A DNA stretch of 44,099 bases from Bacillota bacterium (GTDB lineage Bacteria; Bacillota; Clostridia; Lachnospirales; Lachnospiraceae), in the NCBI GenBank assembly GCA_023415655.1, contig JAEZKD010000134.1, forward strand, positions 1 through 44,099, written 5' to 3'. Made by a program: the position numbers and the translations under genes. A model generated the notes under the pieces. That model made no database searches. It was not told where the DNA came from and saw only the letters and a list, made by a program, of their open reading frames with translations. Within the stretch, counting starts at the first letter, position 1, and each line of letters opens with the position of its first letter. Positions 22,969-31,404 of the stretch are shown here, in pieces.

Positions 22969-24801
22969 TTAATTACCTCCAATACCTTTGTCTAGACTAG
23001 CTCCAGTTAATTTATTCACTACTGCATTACAGATTAGAATCGTTACAATCAATATCAGATTGATTGCACTAGAGAATGCATACAATCCCATCTCATCAAA
23101 GTAATCTAACGTGGTTGCAACAATAAACCCTTGCACGCATAACAGCATGAATAATGATAATTCTCTCAAACATGTCATAAACGGTAATAAATACCCACTA
23201 ATGATAGATGATTTCTGAATTGGTATGATAATTCGAAACATTCTCTTAAACCAAGGAATGTCCTGTATAATAGCTGCTTCTTCGATTTCACCCGAAAGCT
23301 GCAACATGGAATTTAACGAACTTCGACTTGCGAATGGGATATACTTTACGGTACCTACAATGATCAATAATGTATATGTATTAAATAAATTAATCTTCTC
23401 ATTGGAGAATAAGATAAAGAATGCCGCACCAACTGCAATCGAAGGCATTAGATATGGCAAAAAGGCTACAGAGTTAACATAGTTCGCAAAGCGGTTTCTT
23501 CTATGCTTTGACACTGCATATCCAATTAAGGTTCCAATCGTACCTGCTAATAAGGCACAACAGATAGAAACAAAGATGGTCCCTCCAAACGCCTTCCATA
23601 TCGTTTCATTAAATAGAATACCCTTTTGCCCATACATACCATTCTCAGTGATATTCTCACTGGTCATCCACCATTTGGTTGTAAGGTTCTTTATATTACC
23701 AGTGTACAAGAAACTATAGTCCCCTGGATTTGGTAAAAAGGTTTCAAATGCAAATGAGATGATTGGAAAGATACTTGTAAAGAAGGTTAAGATTGTAAAA
23801 ATAATTCCACTCACATATTTCCCTACTTTACCGAGATTGATCTTTGATATCTGACCAGACTTACCAGTAACTGTGGTATAGCTCTTTCGGCTCTTTAAAC
23901 TCACCTGATTCATCATCAAGATTGCTACACCAAAAATCATCATGATAATTGCAAGTATACTTGCTTCTCCAGTATATTTTGAATTCATGGAAATATATTT
24001 TGTAGATAAGGTTGTTAAACCAAGGTAATGTGGAACTGGATAACTACCCATTGCACTACCAAATACAAGTAGGATAGTCGAAAGGATGGCTGGCTTTACC
24101 ATTGGTAAAGTCACGCGAAACATTGTCTTATATTTTGGTGTATCCAGAATCGTTGCTGCTTCCTCAAGATTGGCATCCATATTACGGAAAATTCCACCGA
24201 TCAAAATATAAGCGAATGGTGCGTAATGAAGTCCTAGTACCAATGCACTAGGGAATAACCCCTCACACCACCAGCTTGGCATATGAATCCCAAACAAAGA
24301 GGCTAATAAACCATTGGAGGTTCCAGTTACCTTATTACTATTGAATAGATTTTGCCATACAACTGCTAATGTCCACTGAGGCATAATGTATGGAAAAATA
24401 AAAATGGAACTTAAATATTTCTTAAACTTCATGTTGGTTCTTGTTACTAAGAAAGCAAAGAACCCTCCATAGAGTATAGAAATCACACAGGAAAATGATG
24501 CGAGCAATACGGTATTCGTTAATGGTCGCCACAGATTTGTTTTTGCTAGTCTTCCAGTAAATAAATCAATGTAATTGGCGAGGGAATATCCCTCTGTCCT
24601 ACCCGTTAGGTGGGCATCAATGGTTCCTGGATGTATCGATATCGTATCCTTGATAATTGCCACAATCGGAGCAAAGGTGGAAAAAGTTAACACAATTCCA
24701 AATAAGAGTAAGACTACATTCTGTGGCTTTGAAAAGAAGGTTTTTACTTTATTTCCTACGATTACACGTTTGCTGGCATTGTTATATATTGTCTGCTTCA
24801 T
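22969..24801 (-). CDS. Fused double ABC permease (FbpB/ThiP-type)
   Basis: A 610-aa membrane protein made of two BPD_transp_1 modules in tandem, with about 12 TM segments. Each half has an EAA loop (LEEAATILDTPKYKTMFRVTLP in part, and IEEAAIIQDIPWFKRMFRIIIP in part) that contacts the ATPase. Such fusions are typical of ferric iron, thiamine and phosphonate/phosphoglycerate importers. The ATG at 24801 has GGGAGAG upstream. The longer reading frame to 24876 runs through an intergenic hairpin and is rejected. One base separates its stop from the ATPase start. Confidence 0.9.
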   Translation of the reverse strand: MKQTIYNNASKRVIVGNKVKTFFSKPQNVVLLLFGIVLTFSTFAPIVAIIKDTISIHPGTIDAHLTGRTEGYSLANYIDLFTGRLAKTNLWRPLTNTVLLASFSCVISILYGGFFAFLVTRTNMKFKKYLSSIFIFPYIMPQWTLAVVWQNLFNSNKVTGTSNGLLASLFGIHMPSWWCEGLFPSALVLGLHYAPFAYILIGGIFRNMDANLEEAATILDTPKYKTMFRVTLPMVKPAILSTILLVFGSAMGSYPVPHYLGLTTLSTKYISMNSKYTGEASILAIIMMIFGVAILMMNQVSLKSRKSYTTVTGKSGQISKINLGKVGKYVSGIIFTILTFFTSIFPIISFAFETFLPNPGDYSFLYTGNIKNLTTKWWMTSENITENGMYGQKGILFNETIWKAFGGTIFVSICCALLAGTIGTLIGYAVSKHRRNRFANYVNSVAFLPYLMPSIAVGAAFFILFSNEKINLFNTYTLLIIVGTVKYIPFASRSSLNSMLQLSGEIEEAAIIQDIPWFKRMFRIIIPIQKSSIISGYLLPFMTCLRELSLFMLLCVQGFIVATTLDYFDEMGLYAFSSAINLILIVTILICNAVVNKLTGASLDKGIGGN

Positions 24802-24817
24802 AAATCTCTCCCTTATA

Positions 24818-24858
24818 AAAGGGCTGCTACAAGACCTTTTACTTGATAACAGCCCTTT
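24818..24858 (-). terminator. Hairpin between binding-protein and permease genes (attenuator)
   Basis: AAAGGGCTG (minus strand, 24858-24850) pairs with CAGCCCTTT (24826-24818), followed by TATAA. It lies just after the lipoprotein stop and directly before the permease ribosome binding site. Partial termination would give more binding protein than permease. Confidence 0.65.
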
Positions 24859-24889
24859 CATTCTGCATTTTAACAATAAGTGCCAATTA

Positions 24890-26329
24890 TTATTCTGGAG
24901 TATACTTCGTCAACATTTCAATCCAACTACCAACGGTAAATGCAACGGAGGAACAATAGGATGGATCTTCAAGAACAAGCTTTCCAGTTGTTGTCCACCA
25001 ATCATATCCACGGTCATTCTTACTGTCGTAAACATTGACACCATCTTCGTATCCACCAGTACTATGACTGTAGGTTGCTTCGATTGCAGTTGCAACTTCT
25101 GGATTGGAGGAGTAACCACCCATATCTTTACCCCATGCACTGAAACCGTCCTCGGTACATGTCATATAAGCGATAAACGCACATGCAGTCCATGGAAGTG
25201 GGCTATTATCTGTTACAAAGAGGTAATGACAATATCCATAGCCACCAATACCTGTATAACCATCCTGATAAGCAGCAACCGTTACATTCTTCTTAGAAAC
25301 ACCATCAGATTCCTCTATCGAACGAAGCTTGGAGTAAACTAATAAACCACTCTGATCTGTTGCAGAGTCAGTTACAAGAATATTAGCAATAGGTCCATCG
25401 TCTGTTTGTGCATTGTAGTTCTCTACCCAAAGCTTAATCCATGCAAGAGCGTATTTACCATTAGCACCAAGTCCTAAATCCTGTGCTTCTGATTCTAAAG
25501 CATCAATGGTTGGTTTAAAGTATGCCTGTTTTGTACTATCCAAAGCTTCAAATGCTTCCTTTAACCATGTAGCATAGGTTTCTTCTGTTAACATGTATAA
25601 GAAGTTTTTACCTACGATTTCAGAATCGATATCCATGAATAAGGAATGTACACCTTCATACACGAAGTCCCAGCTATTGGTGAAAGTCGCATCACCAGTA
25701 TTGTTAAACATAAATACCTTATTTAAGGTCTGTAATGCAAGATATCCATCATAAGTATCAGCAGTAACACCCTTTGCATTTGCCCAGTCAAGTGGAATAA
25801 AGGTCTTTAAAATACCTGTTTGATCCATCTTGCTTTCAATCTGATTACCATCCTGAATTAATGTCATCGCAAAGGTACCAGTTGTTTTTAAGGAGTCAGC
25901 AGTAAGCTGATCAAAGATTTTGTTATTCTTTGGCTGCTGCCATTCATATTCCATCGTATAAGTAGCATCGATGGTCTTGAGATAATCAATAAATAAAGGA
26001 AGTGCAGTTTTACCACGGCTAGAGTTACCAACACCGTAGAAGGTCTTTCCATTGGATTCTTCAATAGCTTTTTTTGCAAGTTCTTCTAATGTCATTGTTT
26101 CTGCTTGCTTGATAATTTTTTCTGTTTCTGTAAGATTCGCATCATCAGCTGGTGGTGTAGTTGGTTCTACTACATCCCCCCCACCTTTGTTATCATTTTC
26201 AGTAACAGCTTGTGTAGGTGTGTTGTTATTCGTGTCTTTACTGTCATTCGATTTCGTACATCCTGCCATAGACATGATAAGCATTGCGAAAACAAGTAAA
26301 ACTGAGGTAATACGTTTTGTTCTTTTCAT
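24890..26329 (-). CDS. Extracellular solute-binding lipoprotein of the iron/anion-type ABC importer
   Basis: A 479-aa lipoprotein with lipobox MAGC (Cys24) and a Thr/Asn/Pro-rich linker (about 25-65) before the binding domain. The domain (type II periplasmic-binding fold, SBP family 1-like) contains an FYGVGNSSRGK segment and many aromatic residues. It is 100 or more residues longer than typical ferric-binding proteins. It is encoded immediately before the fused permease and ATPase, so it supplies their ligand, which cannot be identified. AGGAGGAG precedes the ATG. Its own promoter lies after the response regulator gene. Confidence 0.85.
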   Translation of the reverse strand: MKRTKRITSVLLVFAMLIMSMAGCTKSNDSKDTNNNTPTQAVTENDNKGGGDVVEPTTPPADDANLTETEKIIKQAETMTLEELAKKAIEESNGKTFYGVGNSSRGKTALPLFIDYLKTIDATYTMEYEWQQPKNNKIFDQLTADSLKTTGTFAMTLIQDGNQIESKMDQTGILKTFIPLDWANAKGVTADTYDGYLALQTLNKVFMFNNTGDATFTNSWDFVYEGVHSLFMDIDSEIVGKNFLYMLTEETYATWLKEAFEALDSTKQAYFKPTIDALESEAQDLGLGANGKYALAWIKLWVENYNAQTDDGPIANILVTDSATDQSGLLVYSKLRSIEESDGVSKKNVTVAAYQDGYTGIGGYGYCHYLFVTDNSPLPWTACAFIAYMTCTEDGFSAWGKDMGGYSSNPEVATAIEATYSHSTGGYEDGVNVYDSKNDRGYDWWTTTGKLVLEDPSYCSSVAFTVGSWIEMLTKYTPE

Positions 26330-26393
26330 TGAATTCTCCTCCTTAAATTATGTAATAAGAGTAATAAGTGACAACTACTTTCTTACTATCTAT

Positions 26394-26422
26394 ATTATAA
26401 TATGTGTAATTCAACTAATGAA
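26394..26422 (-). promoter_or_regulatory. Promoter of the binding-protein/permease/ATPase operon
   Basis: A perfect TATAAT (26399-26394) on the minus strand with a weak TTCATT (26422-26417) 17 nt upstream. A good -10 and poor -35 fit an activator-dependent promoter, presumably of the adjacent AraC-type regulator. Confidence 0.5.
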
Positions 26423-26443
26423 TAGGACAAAACTGATATTATT

Positions 26444-26460
26444 TTAGTTATTCTGACTAA
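26444..26460. promoter_or_regulatory. Candidate operator for the YesN-type regulator
   Basis: TTAGT-N7-ACTAA, an interrupted palindrome 22 nt upstream of the -35 of the transporter promoter and just after the regulator stop. Only one copy is seen, so this is tentative. Confidence 0.3.
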
Positions 26461-26464
26461 TTTA

Positions 26465-27229
26465 TTACTTTTGACTACTTCGATCCTGATATTCCGAAGG
26501 AGATACACCAACTTGCTTCTTAAATGTAGTACTAAAATAGGTCACATCATGGTACCCAACTAACTCTGCTACCTCATATACTTTGTAACGACAATCACTC
26601 AGAAGTTTCATCGCTTTATGAATACGATACTGAGTCAGATATGCCATAATCGTGTAATCGGTTTCCTTTTTAAAGGTATGACTTAAGTGTCCTTCACTAA
26701 TACCAATCGACTGTGCAATTGTACCGACACTCATATCAAAGTCATTGTAATGATTGGCAATATAATCAACCGCTTCCATCACATACTTACTTTTATCCCC
26801 CTTACGAAGCATAAAATCATGCCCATTCATTAAAGTTTCACTCTTCTTTAGTTTTGCTTCCCGTTTTTGTATAAGTCGAGTCACTGCTTGTTCCAGTTCA
26901 CCATCTTCATAAGGCTTTAATATATAGTCTGTCGCATAAAGTTTAATTGCACTTTGAGCATAAGAAAAATCACTATAGGCAGATAAGAAAATAACACCCA
27001 CCTGATTCCCCTCACTCCGTAATGCTTTTACCATCTGGATTCCATCCATCTTTGGCATACGGATATCCGTAACAATCACATCTGGTTCATATTTATGTAC
27101 AGCCTCTAGTCCTTCCATCCCATTTGCCGCTTCTCCAACTACAATACAGCCAAGTGCTTGCCAATCAACCTCTAATACAATTCCTTTACGTACAATTGCT
27201 TCATCATCAACAATAAGTACTTTTATCAT
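26465..27229 (-). CDS. Response regulator, REC + AraC-type DNA-binding (YesN family)
   Basis: A 254-aa protein. The receiver domain (1-120) has acidic pocket D8-D9, phospho-acceptor D55 and K105, all intact. After a linker, an AraC/XylS double helix-turn-helix (about 150-250) contains ISEGHLSHTFKKE and GYHDVTYFSTTFKK. It should bind promoter DNA when phosphorylated by the YesM-type kinase. It overlaps that kinase gene by 23 nt with GGAGGAG before its ATG, so the two are coupled. The most likely target is the transporter operon starting 135 bp downstream. Confidence 0.93.
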   Translation of the reverse strand: MIKVLIVDDEAIVRKGIVLEVDWQALGCIVVGEAANGMEGLEAVHKYEPDVIVTDIRMPKMDGIQMVKALRSEGNQVGVIFLSAYSDFSYAQSAIKLYATDYILKPYEDGELEQAVTRLIQKREAKLKKSETLMNGHDFMLRKGDKSKYVMEAVDYIANHYNDFDMSVGTIAQSIGISEGHLSHTFKKETDYTIMAYLTQYRIHKAMKLLSDCRYKVYEVAELVGYHDVTYFSTTFKKQVGVSPSEYQDRSSQK

Positions 27230-28934
27230 ATATCTCCTCCTTACGAAGTGGTAAATTTACAGTAACCTTAGTACCCCCACTGTCGATTGCACTCGCGTGT
27301 AGCCCATACTCTTTTCCATAGTGCAATCGAACAATCGTATCTACGTTATAAAAACCAAGATGCCCTTTTAATTGAGAACGATCCATACTATTTAGATGCT
27401 CCATAATTTCTTCTGACATCCCACAACCATCATCTGATACTTCGATCAATAACTGATCCTTATCTTCCATGACATTGACCATGATATGCCCATAATCCCG
27501 GTCTGCAAGTCCATGAATAATCGCATTCTCAACCAGCGGCTGAACTAAAAGCTTTGGCACAATGCAATCCTTTAAATCCTCTGGAAGATTTACTTGATAA
27601 GTAAATTTATCAGAGAATCGAATGCGCTGAATATCTACATAGCTCTTAACTACTGCTAATTCTTCTTGAATACGAATAAATTGAGCTTCTGAGATACTCA
27701 ATCTGAGTATTTTCGCTAAGCTAGAAGATAAGGTTGCAATTTCTGGGATGTGATTTGCTTTTGCTACCCACTTCATCGTATCTAATGTATTATAAAGAAA
27801 ATGTGGATTAAGCTGAGCTTGCATCATTGCAATATTGGCTTCATTCAGTTCCTTTTGCTGTCTGACCTGACGAATCATGTAATCTTGGAGCTCTTTTGCC
27901 ATGGAATTAAAATTATTAGCCAAACGCCCTATTTCATCGGTACGCGTTTCATCCACTGTAACTTTTAAATTCCCTTGTTCTACCTCATGCATCGCTTTGG
28001 TCAGATGGTTCAGTGGTTTCGTTAGATTCTTTGTTAAAACCAAGGAAACGATAAAACAAAGCACTAAACTCGCTCCTGCCATCAAACTACAAAGCTGATA
28101 CATCGTTTTTGTCATATCCTGTGTAAATAATTCACGTTGCCCCATAATTGCAAACAATTGTGTATCTGCGATTGGTGTTATGTAATATTGATAATCTTCT
28201 CTCAACTCATTCAGAGCTTCCCCCTTTAAAAGTCGCTCTCTAAGAAGAGGTACAATGAATTCTTCCTTCTCCTCGGTACTATAAATGGTATGCCAATAGT
28301 GATCCATTATGGTAATGCTGTTCAACGAATTGTAAGTCCCCTTTAATAAGGACTCAAAACCTGTTGCATCAATGCTAATTACGATAAAGCCAATGCAATT
28401 ATCTCTGCCATCATTGATTGCTCTACAAGTAGTTAATAAGGCCCCTTGGTCATTATTCTGACTTGTAAAAGCTCGTTGTACGATAAACTCATTCATCGTC
28501 ATAGATGCGGCTCTTAAAATCCCCCAATACGTTGGCAGTTTAGTACCCAAGGTATCATCATTCGTAGAGTATTTGCAGACTCCACCGATCGAATACAAAT
28601 CAAATTGCGCATATTCTCGCAAATCCGAGGTAATATTATAAAGTTCTTGATACATCTCTTTTTTTTGCATGGAATCCTTCACATATAGTGTTTCAATCAC
28701 ATTACGATTCTCAGATAATATTACACTTATCGATTCCAGCCTACCAATCAACACCTTCAGCTCATTCTCTACACTACTTAACTGTTCTAGAGCTTCTTTT
28801 TTATAATCACTTCGTATTCTTGTCTGAAAAGCCTTTACCATAAATACATTACCAAGCACTAATGGTAGCACGGCTACAATCAGAAAACAAAGCAATAGCT
28901 GTCTTTGATACGATGCTCGAATAAATTTAAACAT
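27207..28934 (-). CDS. Sensor histidine kinase, YesM family
   Basis: A 575-aa membrane kinase. TM1 (about 14-34), an extracellular Cache-like sensor (about 35-278), TM2 (about 282-302) and a HAMP domain (about 303-356) come first. A His_kinase module has the phospho-accepting H378 in QLNPHFLYNTLD, followed by an ATPase domain (NAIIHG, SDDGCGM). This is the PF06580-type kinase usually paired with YesN regulators. The ATG at 28934 is used: AGGAG lies 6 nt upstream, and the TTG at 28940 is too close. It follows a solute-binding lipoprotein by 9 bp, which suggests that the lipoprotein presents the ligand to its sensor domain. Confidence 0.92.
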   Translation of the reverse strand: MFKFIRASYQRQLLLCFLIVAVLPLVLGNVFMVKAFQTRIRSDYKKEALEQLSSVENELKVLIGRLESISVILSENRNVIETLYVKDSMQKKEMYQELYNITSDLREYAQFDLYSIGGVCKYSTNDDTLGTKLPTYWGILRAASMTMNEFIVQRAFTSQNNDQGALLTTCRAINDGRDNCIGFIVISIDATGFESLLKGTYNSLNSITIMDHYWHTIYSTEEKEEFIVPLLRERLLKGEALNELREDYQYYITPIADTQLFAIMGQRELFTQDMTKTMYQLCSLMAGASLVLCFIVSLVLTKNLTKPLNHLTKAMHEVEQGNLKVTVDETRTDEIGRLANNFNSMAKELQDYMIRQVRQQKELNEANIAMMQAQLNPHFLYNTLDTMKWVAKANHIPEIATLSSSLAKILRLSISEAQFIRIQEELAVVKSYVDIQRIRFSDKFTYQVNLPEDLKDCIVPKLLVQPLVENAIIHGLADRDYGHIMVNVMEDKDQLLIEVSDDGCGMSEEIMEHLNSMDRSQLKGHLGFYNVDTIVRLHYGKEYGLHASAIDSGGTKVTVNLPLRKEEIYDKSTYC

Positions 28935-28943
28935 TCGCAACTC

Positions 28944-29951
28944 CTACTGTGTTAGCGTTGACCAGTACTCTAAAATTTCATCCTGGTTACTACTCGCCCA
29001 CTCTAAATTATAATCAATCAAAGTAATCGCCTCTTTTTGTACCTCAGTTAATGGAATGTCGGTTCGTACCGATCTTCGATAAAACTGATCTACAATTAGT
29101 TTCTGTACATCCTCACTTATGATAAAATCCATAAATCGTATTGCATTCTCTCGATTTGGTGCCCCCATTATGATGGCACTACCATCTGGAACAGCACTTG
29201 TTCCCTCCTTAGGATATACCATCGTAAGATCAGCACCCTTAGCAATTCTCTTTAGAGCTGTCTCTTCTAAGGTAATGCCAACCAAACGTGTCCCCTTTAT
29301 TACGGCATTAATTACATCACCAGAGCCTTTTAAGATATGATTGTCCAAATTACTTACAAACTCTTTTAATGTGGACTCTGGTTCCAACTCATTTAATTGC
29401 ATCATCGTAGCAAGCATCGTATAACTAGATCCAGAGTTATACGGATCTGCAAAAGCAATCTTTCCTTTCCAACGCTCATTCAGTAAATCGTTCCAACCAC
29501 TTGGTGCTACTGACTCATGAACTAGCTTATTGTTATAGATGATTACAATTGGTAAAGCAGAAAACGCAGTCCATTTATGATTGGTGGATGAATAAGTCTG
29601 ATCAATGAGATGACTATCCTTACCTTCGTAATCTGAAAAATAAGAACTGTAAGCCTCAAGGTTTTCAACTCCACCACCAAACATTACGTCACAATAGGTA
29701 TCCTTTGATTCCTTCTTAATTCGTTCTAGTAATTCGTTGGTTCCACCTGCAACTACCTCAACCCAAATACCAGTCCGTTCCTCAAACTCTTTGATAATAG
29801 GTCCGTAAACCTCTTCTTTATGTGAGGTATAAATCACTAAACGCTGGTCCTTTAGTGGTGCATAAACAGAATCCAAAGATTCCTTTTTGTGACAAGCGCA
29901 TAATCCTGTGATGAGAAAAAGGATACCAATGATTCGCCAAACGTACTTCAT
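28944..29951 (-). CDS. Solute-binding lipoprotein coupled to the two-component system (PgtC/AfuA-like)
   Basis: A 335-aa lipoprotein with lipobox LCAC (Cys20). The mature domain starts RLVIYTSHKEEVYGPIIKEF, contains FADPYNSGSSYT and ends in the usual SBP family 1/6 helices. This is the pattern of ferric-binding FbpA/AfuA and of the phosphoglycerate regulator PgtC. No permease lies directly downstream in the same operon; the kinase and regulator genes follow instead. A sensory role, as in the PgtC-PgtB-PgtA type arrangement, is therefore likely. AGGAGG precedes the ATG, and an extended -10 promoter lies about 40 nt upstream. Confidence 0.85.
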   Translation of the reverse strand: MKYVWRIIGILFLITGLCACHKKESLDSVYAPLKDQRLVIYTSHKEEVYGPIIKEFEERTGIWVEVVAGGTNELLERIKKESKDTYCDVMFGGGVENLEAYSSYFSDYEGKDSHLIDQTYSSTNHKWTAFSALPIVIIYNNKLVHESVAPSGWNDLLNERWKGKIAFADPYNSGSSYTMLATMMQLNELEPESTLKEFVSNLDNHILKGSGDVINAVIKGTRLVGITLEETALKRIAKGADLTMVYPKEGTSAVPDGSAIIMGAPNRENAIRFMDFIISEDVQKLIVDQFYRRSVRTDIPLTEVQKEAITLIDYNLEWASSNQDEILEYWSTLTQ

Positions 29952-29988
29952 ATATTCCTCCTAACTCACCTATCGTGTATTTTTCTAT

Positions 29989-29997
29989 ATTATAGCA
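29989..29997 (-). promoter_or_regulatory. Extended -10 promoter of the lipoprotein/kinase/regulator operon
   Basis: TGCTATAAT on the minus strand (extended -10, TG-N-TATAAT), about 40 nt before the start codon. The -35 (TTTTAT) is weak, as is common with an extended -10. Confidence 0.6.
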
Positions 29998-30135
29998 TAT
30001 TTTGTAGTATTATAAAATAATGAATCATCTATAACGTTAGTAGAAAGCAGTTCATTTATACGATTTCATGTATTTCAGGAAATAAGACTGGGCAATCTAT
30101 CATTATGTATATGCAATAGGAAGGATTCATTGGAA

Positions 30136-31338
30136 ATGACGATCAATCTAGATTTATATAAAACTATGGCTTTAGTTTCTATTGTTTTTTATATCGGTAA
30201 ATACTTACGAAATAAATTCAAACTGATAAAAAAATATTGTATACCGCCTTCGGTGGTAGGAGGCTTTGTATTTGCTTTAGTGGTACTTTTCTTTCATTTG
30301 ACGAAAATTGCAACGATTCATCTGGATTTATCGTTACAAAATCTATTTATGACAGCTTTTTTTACAAGCATTGGATTTACTGCTAGCATCAAAATACTAA
30401 GGCAGGGTGGAATTAAAGTCGTTATGTTCTTAGGTCTTGCAGTCCTACTTGTTATTTTACAAAATGTACTTGGAGTCACTTTAGCAGCATTCTTTCAATT
30501 GACCCCACTGCTTGGATTATGTACTGGTTCCATCCCAATGGTAGGTGGGCATGGAACTGCAGGTTCCTTTGGTCCAATGCTTGAGGAAATGGGGATTAAA
30601 AGTGCCACCACAGTGTCCGTAGCCTCCGCAACCTTTGGTCTTATTATGGGCAGTATCATCGGTGGGCTCGTTGCTAGAGGATTGATTCAAAATCACAAGC
30701 TTCACACGGTACACGATGAGAATTCAGAGCAAAGTCCCGAGGAGGTTGGAGATTACAACGAAGAAAATCACAATATCCTTTCCTTTAAAAAATTGATGTC
30801 TGGAGCTAGCTTTCTCTTTCTTGCAATGGGACTTGGTTCTATCGTTTCGGAAGGTATTGAACAATTAGGTTTCACCTTTCCTTCCTATATCGGGGCCATG
30901 GTAGTAGCCTCCATCATTCGAAACATTTATGACTTTCGCCATAAAACCATTGTAGAAAAAGAAATTGAAACCTTAGGTGGTTTAAGTCTATCCTTTTTCT
31001 TAACCATGGCACTGATGAACCTAAAGCTCTGGCAATTATTTGACCTTGCTCTCCCATTAATAATTATGTTACTTGCACAAGTGACATTAGTTGGGCTCTT
31101 TGCTTACTTTATTACCTTTCGTGTTATGGGAAGAAATTATGAGGCTGCTGTTTTCTCTTCTGCAACTTGTGGTTTTGGTATGGGTGCGACCCCGAATGCG
31201 ATTGCTAATATGGATGAGCTAACCAATCGTTATGGATTTGTACCAACTCCTTATTTCGTTGTTCCAATCGTTGGATGTCTTTTTATCGACTTTGTCAACT
31301 CGGCCATCATCACAATTTTTATCAATTTTATCCATTAA
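30136..31338 (+). CDS. gltS: Sodium/glutamate symporter GltS
   Basis: A 400-aa secondary transporter with about ten TM segments and two inverted repeats. Each repeat carries a conserved loop: VGGHGTAGSFGP in the first half and GFGMGATPNAIANM in the second, the hallmark of the GltS family. It couples glutamate uptake to the sodium gradient. A charged cytoplasmic loop (about 195-220) links the halves. ATG 30136 is preferred over TTG 30130 because AAGGA then lies 10 nt rather than 4 nt upstream. It is divergent from the lipoprotein operon. Confidence 0.92.
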   Translation: MTINLDLYKTMALVSIVFYIGKYLRNKFKLIKKYCIPPSVVGGFVFALVVLFFHLTKIATIHLDLSLQNLFMTAFFTSIGFTASIKILRQGGIKVVMFLGLAVLLVILQNVLGVTLAAFFQLTPLLGLCTGSIPMVGGHGTAGSFGPMLEEMGIKSATTVSVASATFGLIMGSIIGGLVARGLIQNHKLHTVHDENSEQSPEEVGDYNEENHNILSFKKLMSGASFLFLAMGLGSIVSEGIEQLGFTFPSYIGAMVVASIIRNIYDFRHKTIVEKEIETLGGLSLSFFLTMALMNLKLWQLFDLALPLIIMLLAQVTLVGLFAYFITFRVMGRNYEAAVFSSATCGFGMGATPNAIANMDELTNRYGFVPTPYFVVPIVGCLFIDFVNSAIITIFINFIH

Positions 31339-31344
31339 CCTTCT

Positions 31345-31372
31345 TTCTCAAATTTCATTTTTGTCGTATAAT
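31345..31372 (+). promoter_or_regulatory. Promoter of the DUF4317 gene
   Basis: TTCTCA, 16-nt spacer and TATAAT (31367-31372), about 32 nt before the start codon. This suggests the DUF4317 gene can be transcribed apart from gltS. Confidence 0.5.
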
Positions 31373-31404
31373 ACTTAGCAGTAAGTAGAAATGGGAGGAA
31401 GTAA

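Noticed and set aside
24575..25342. 255-codon open frame on the plus strand
   Set aside because: It lies antisense to the permease start and the solute-binding lipoprotein, has no ribosome binding site and has no protein-like pattern. It is a shadow of those genes.
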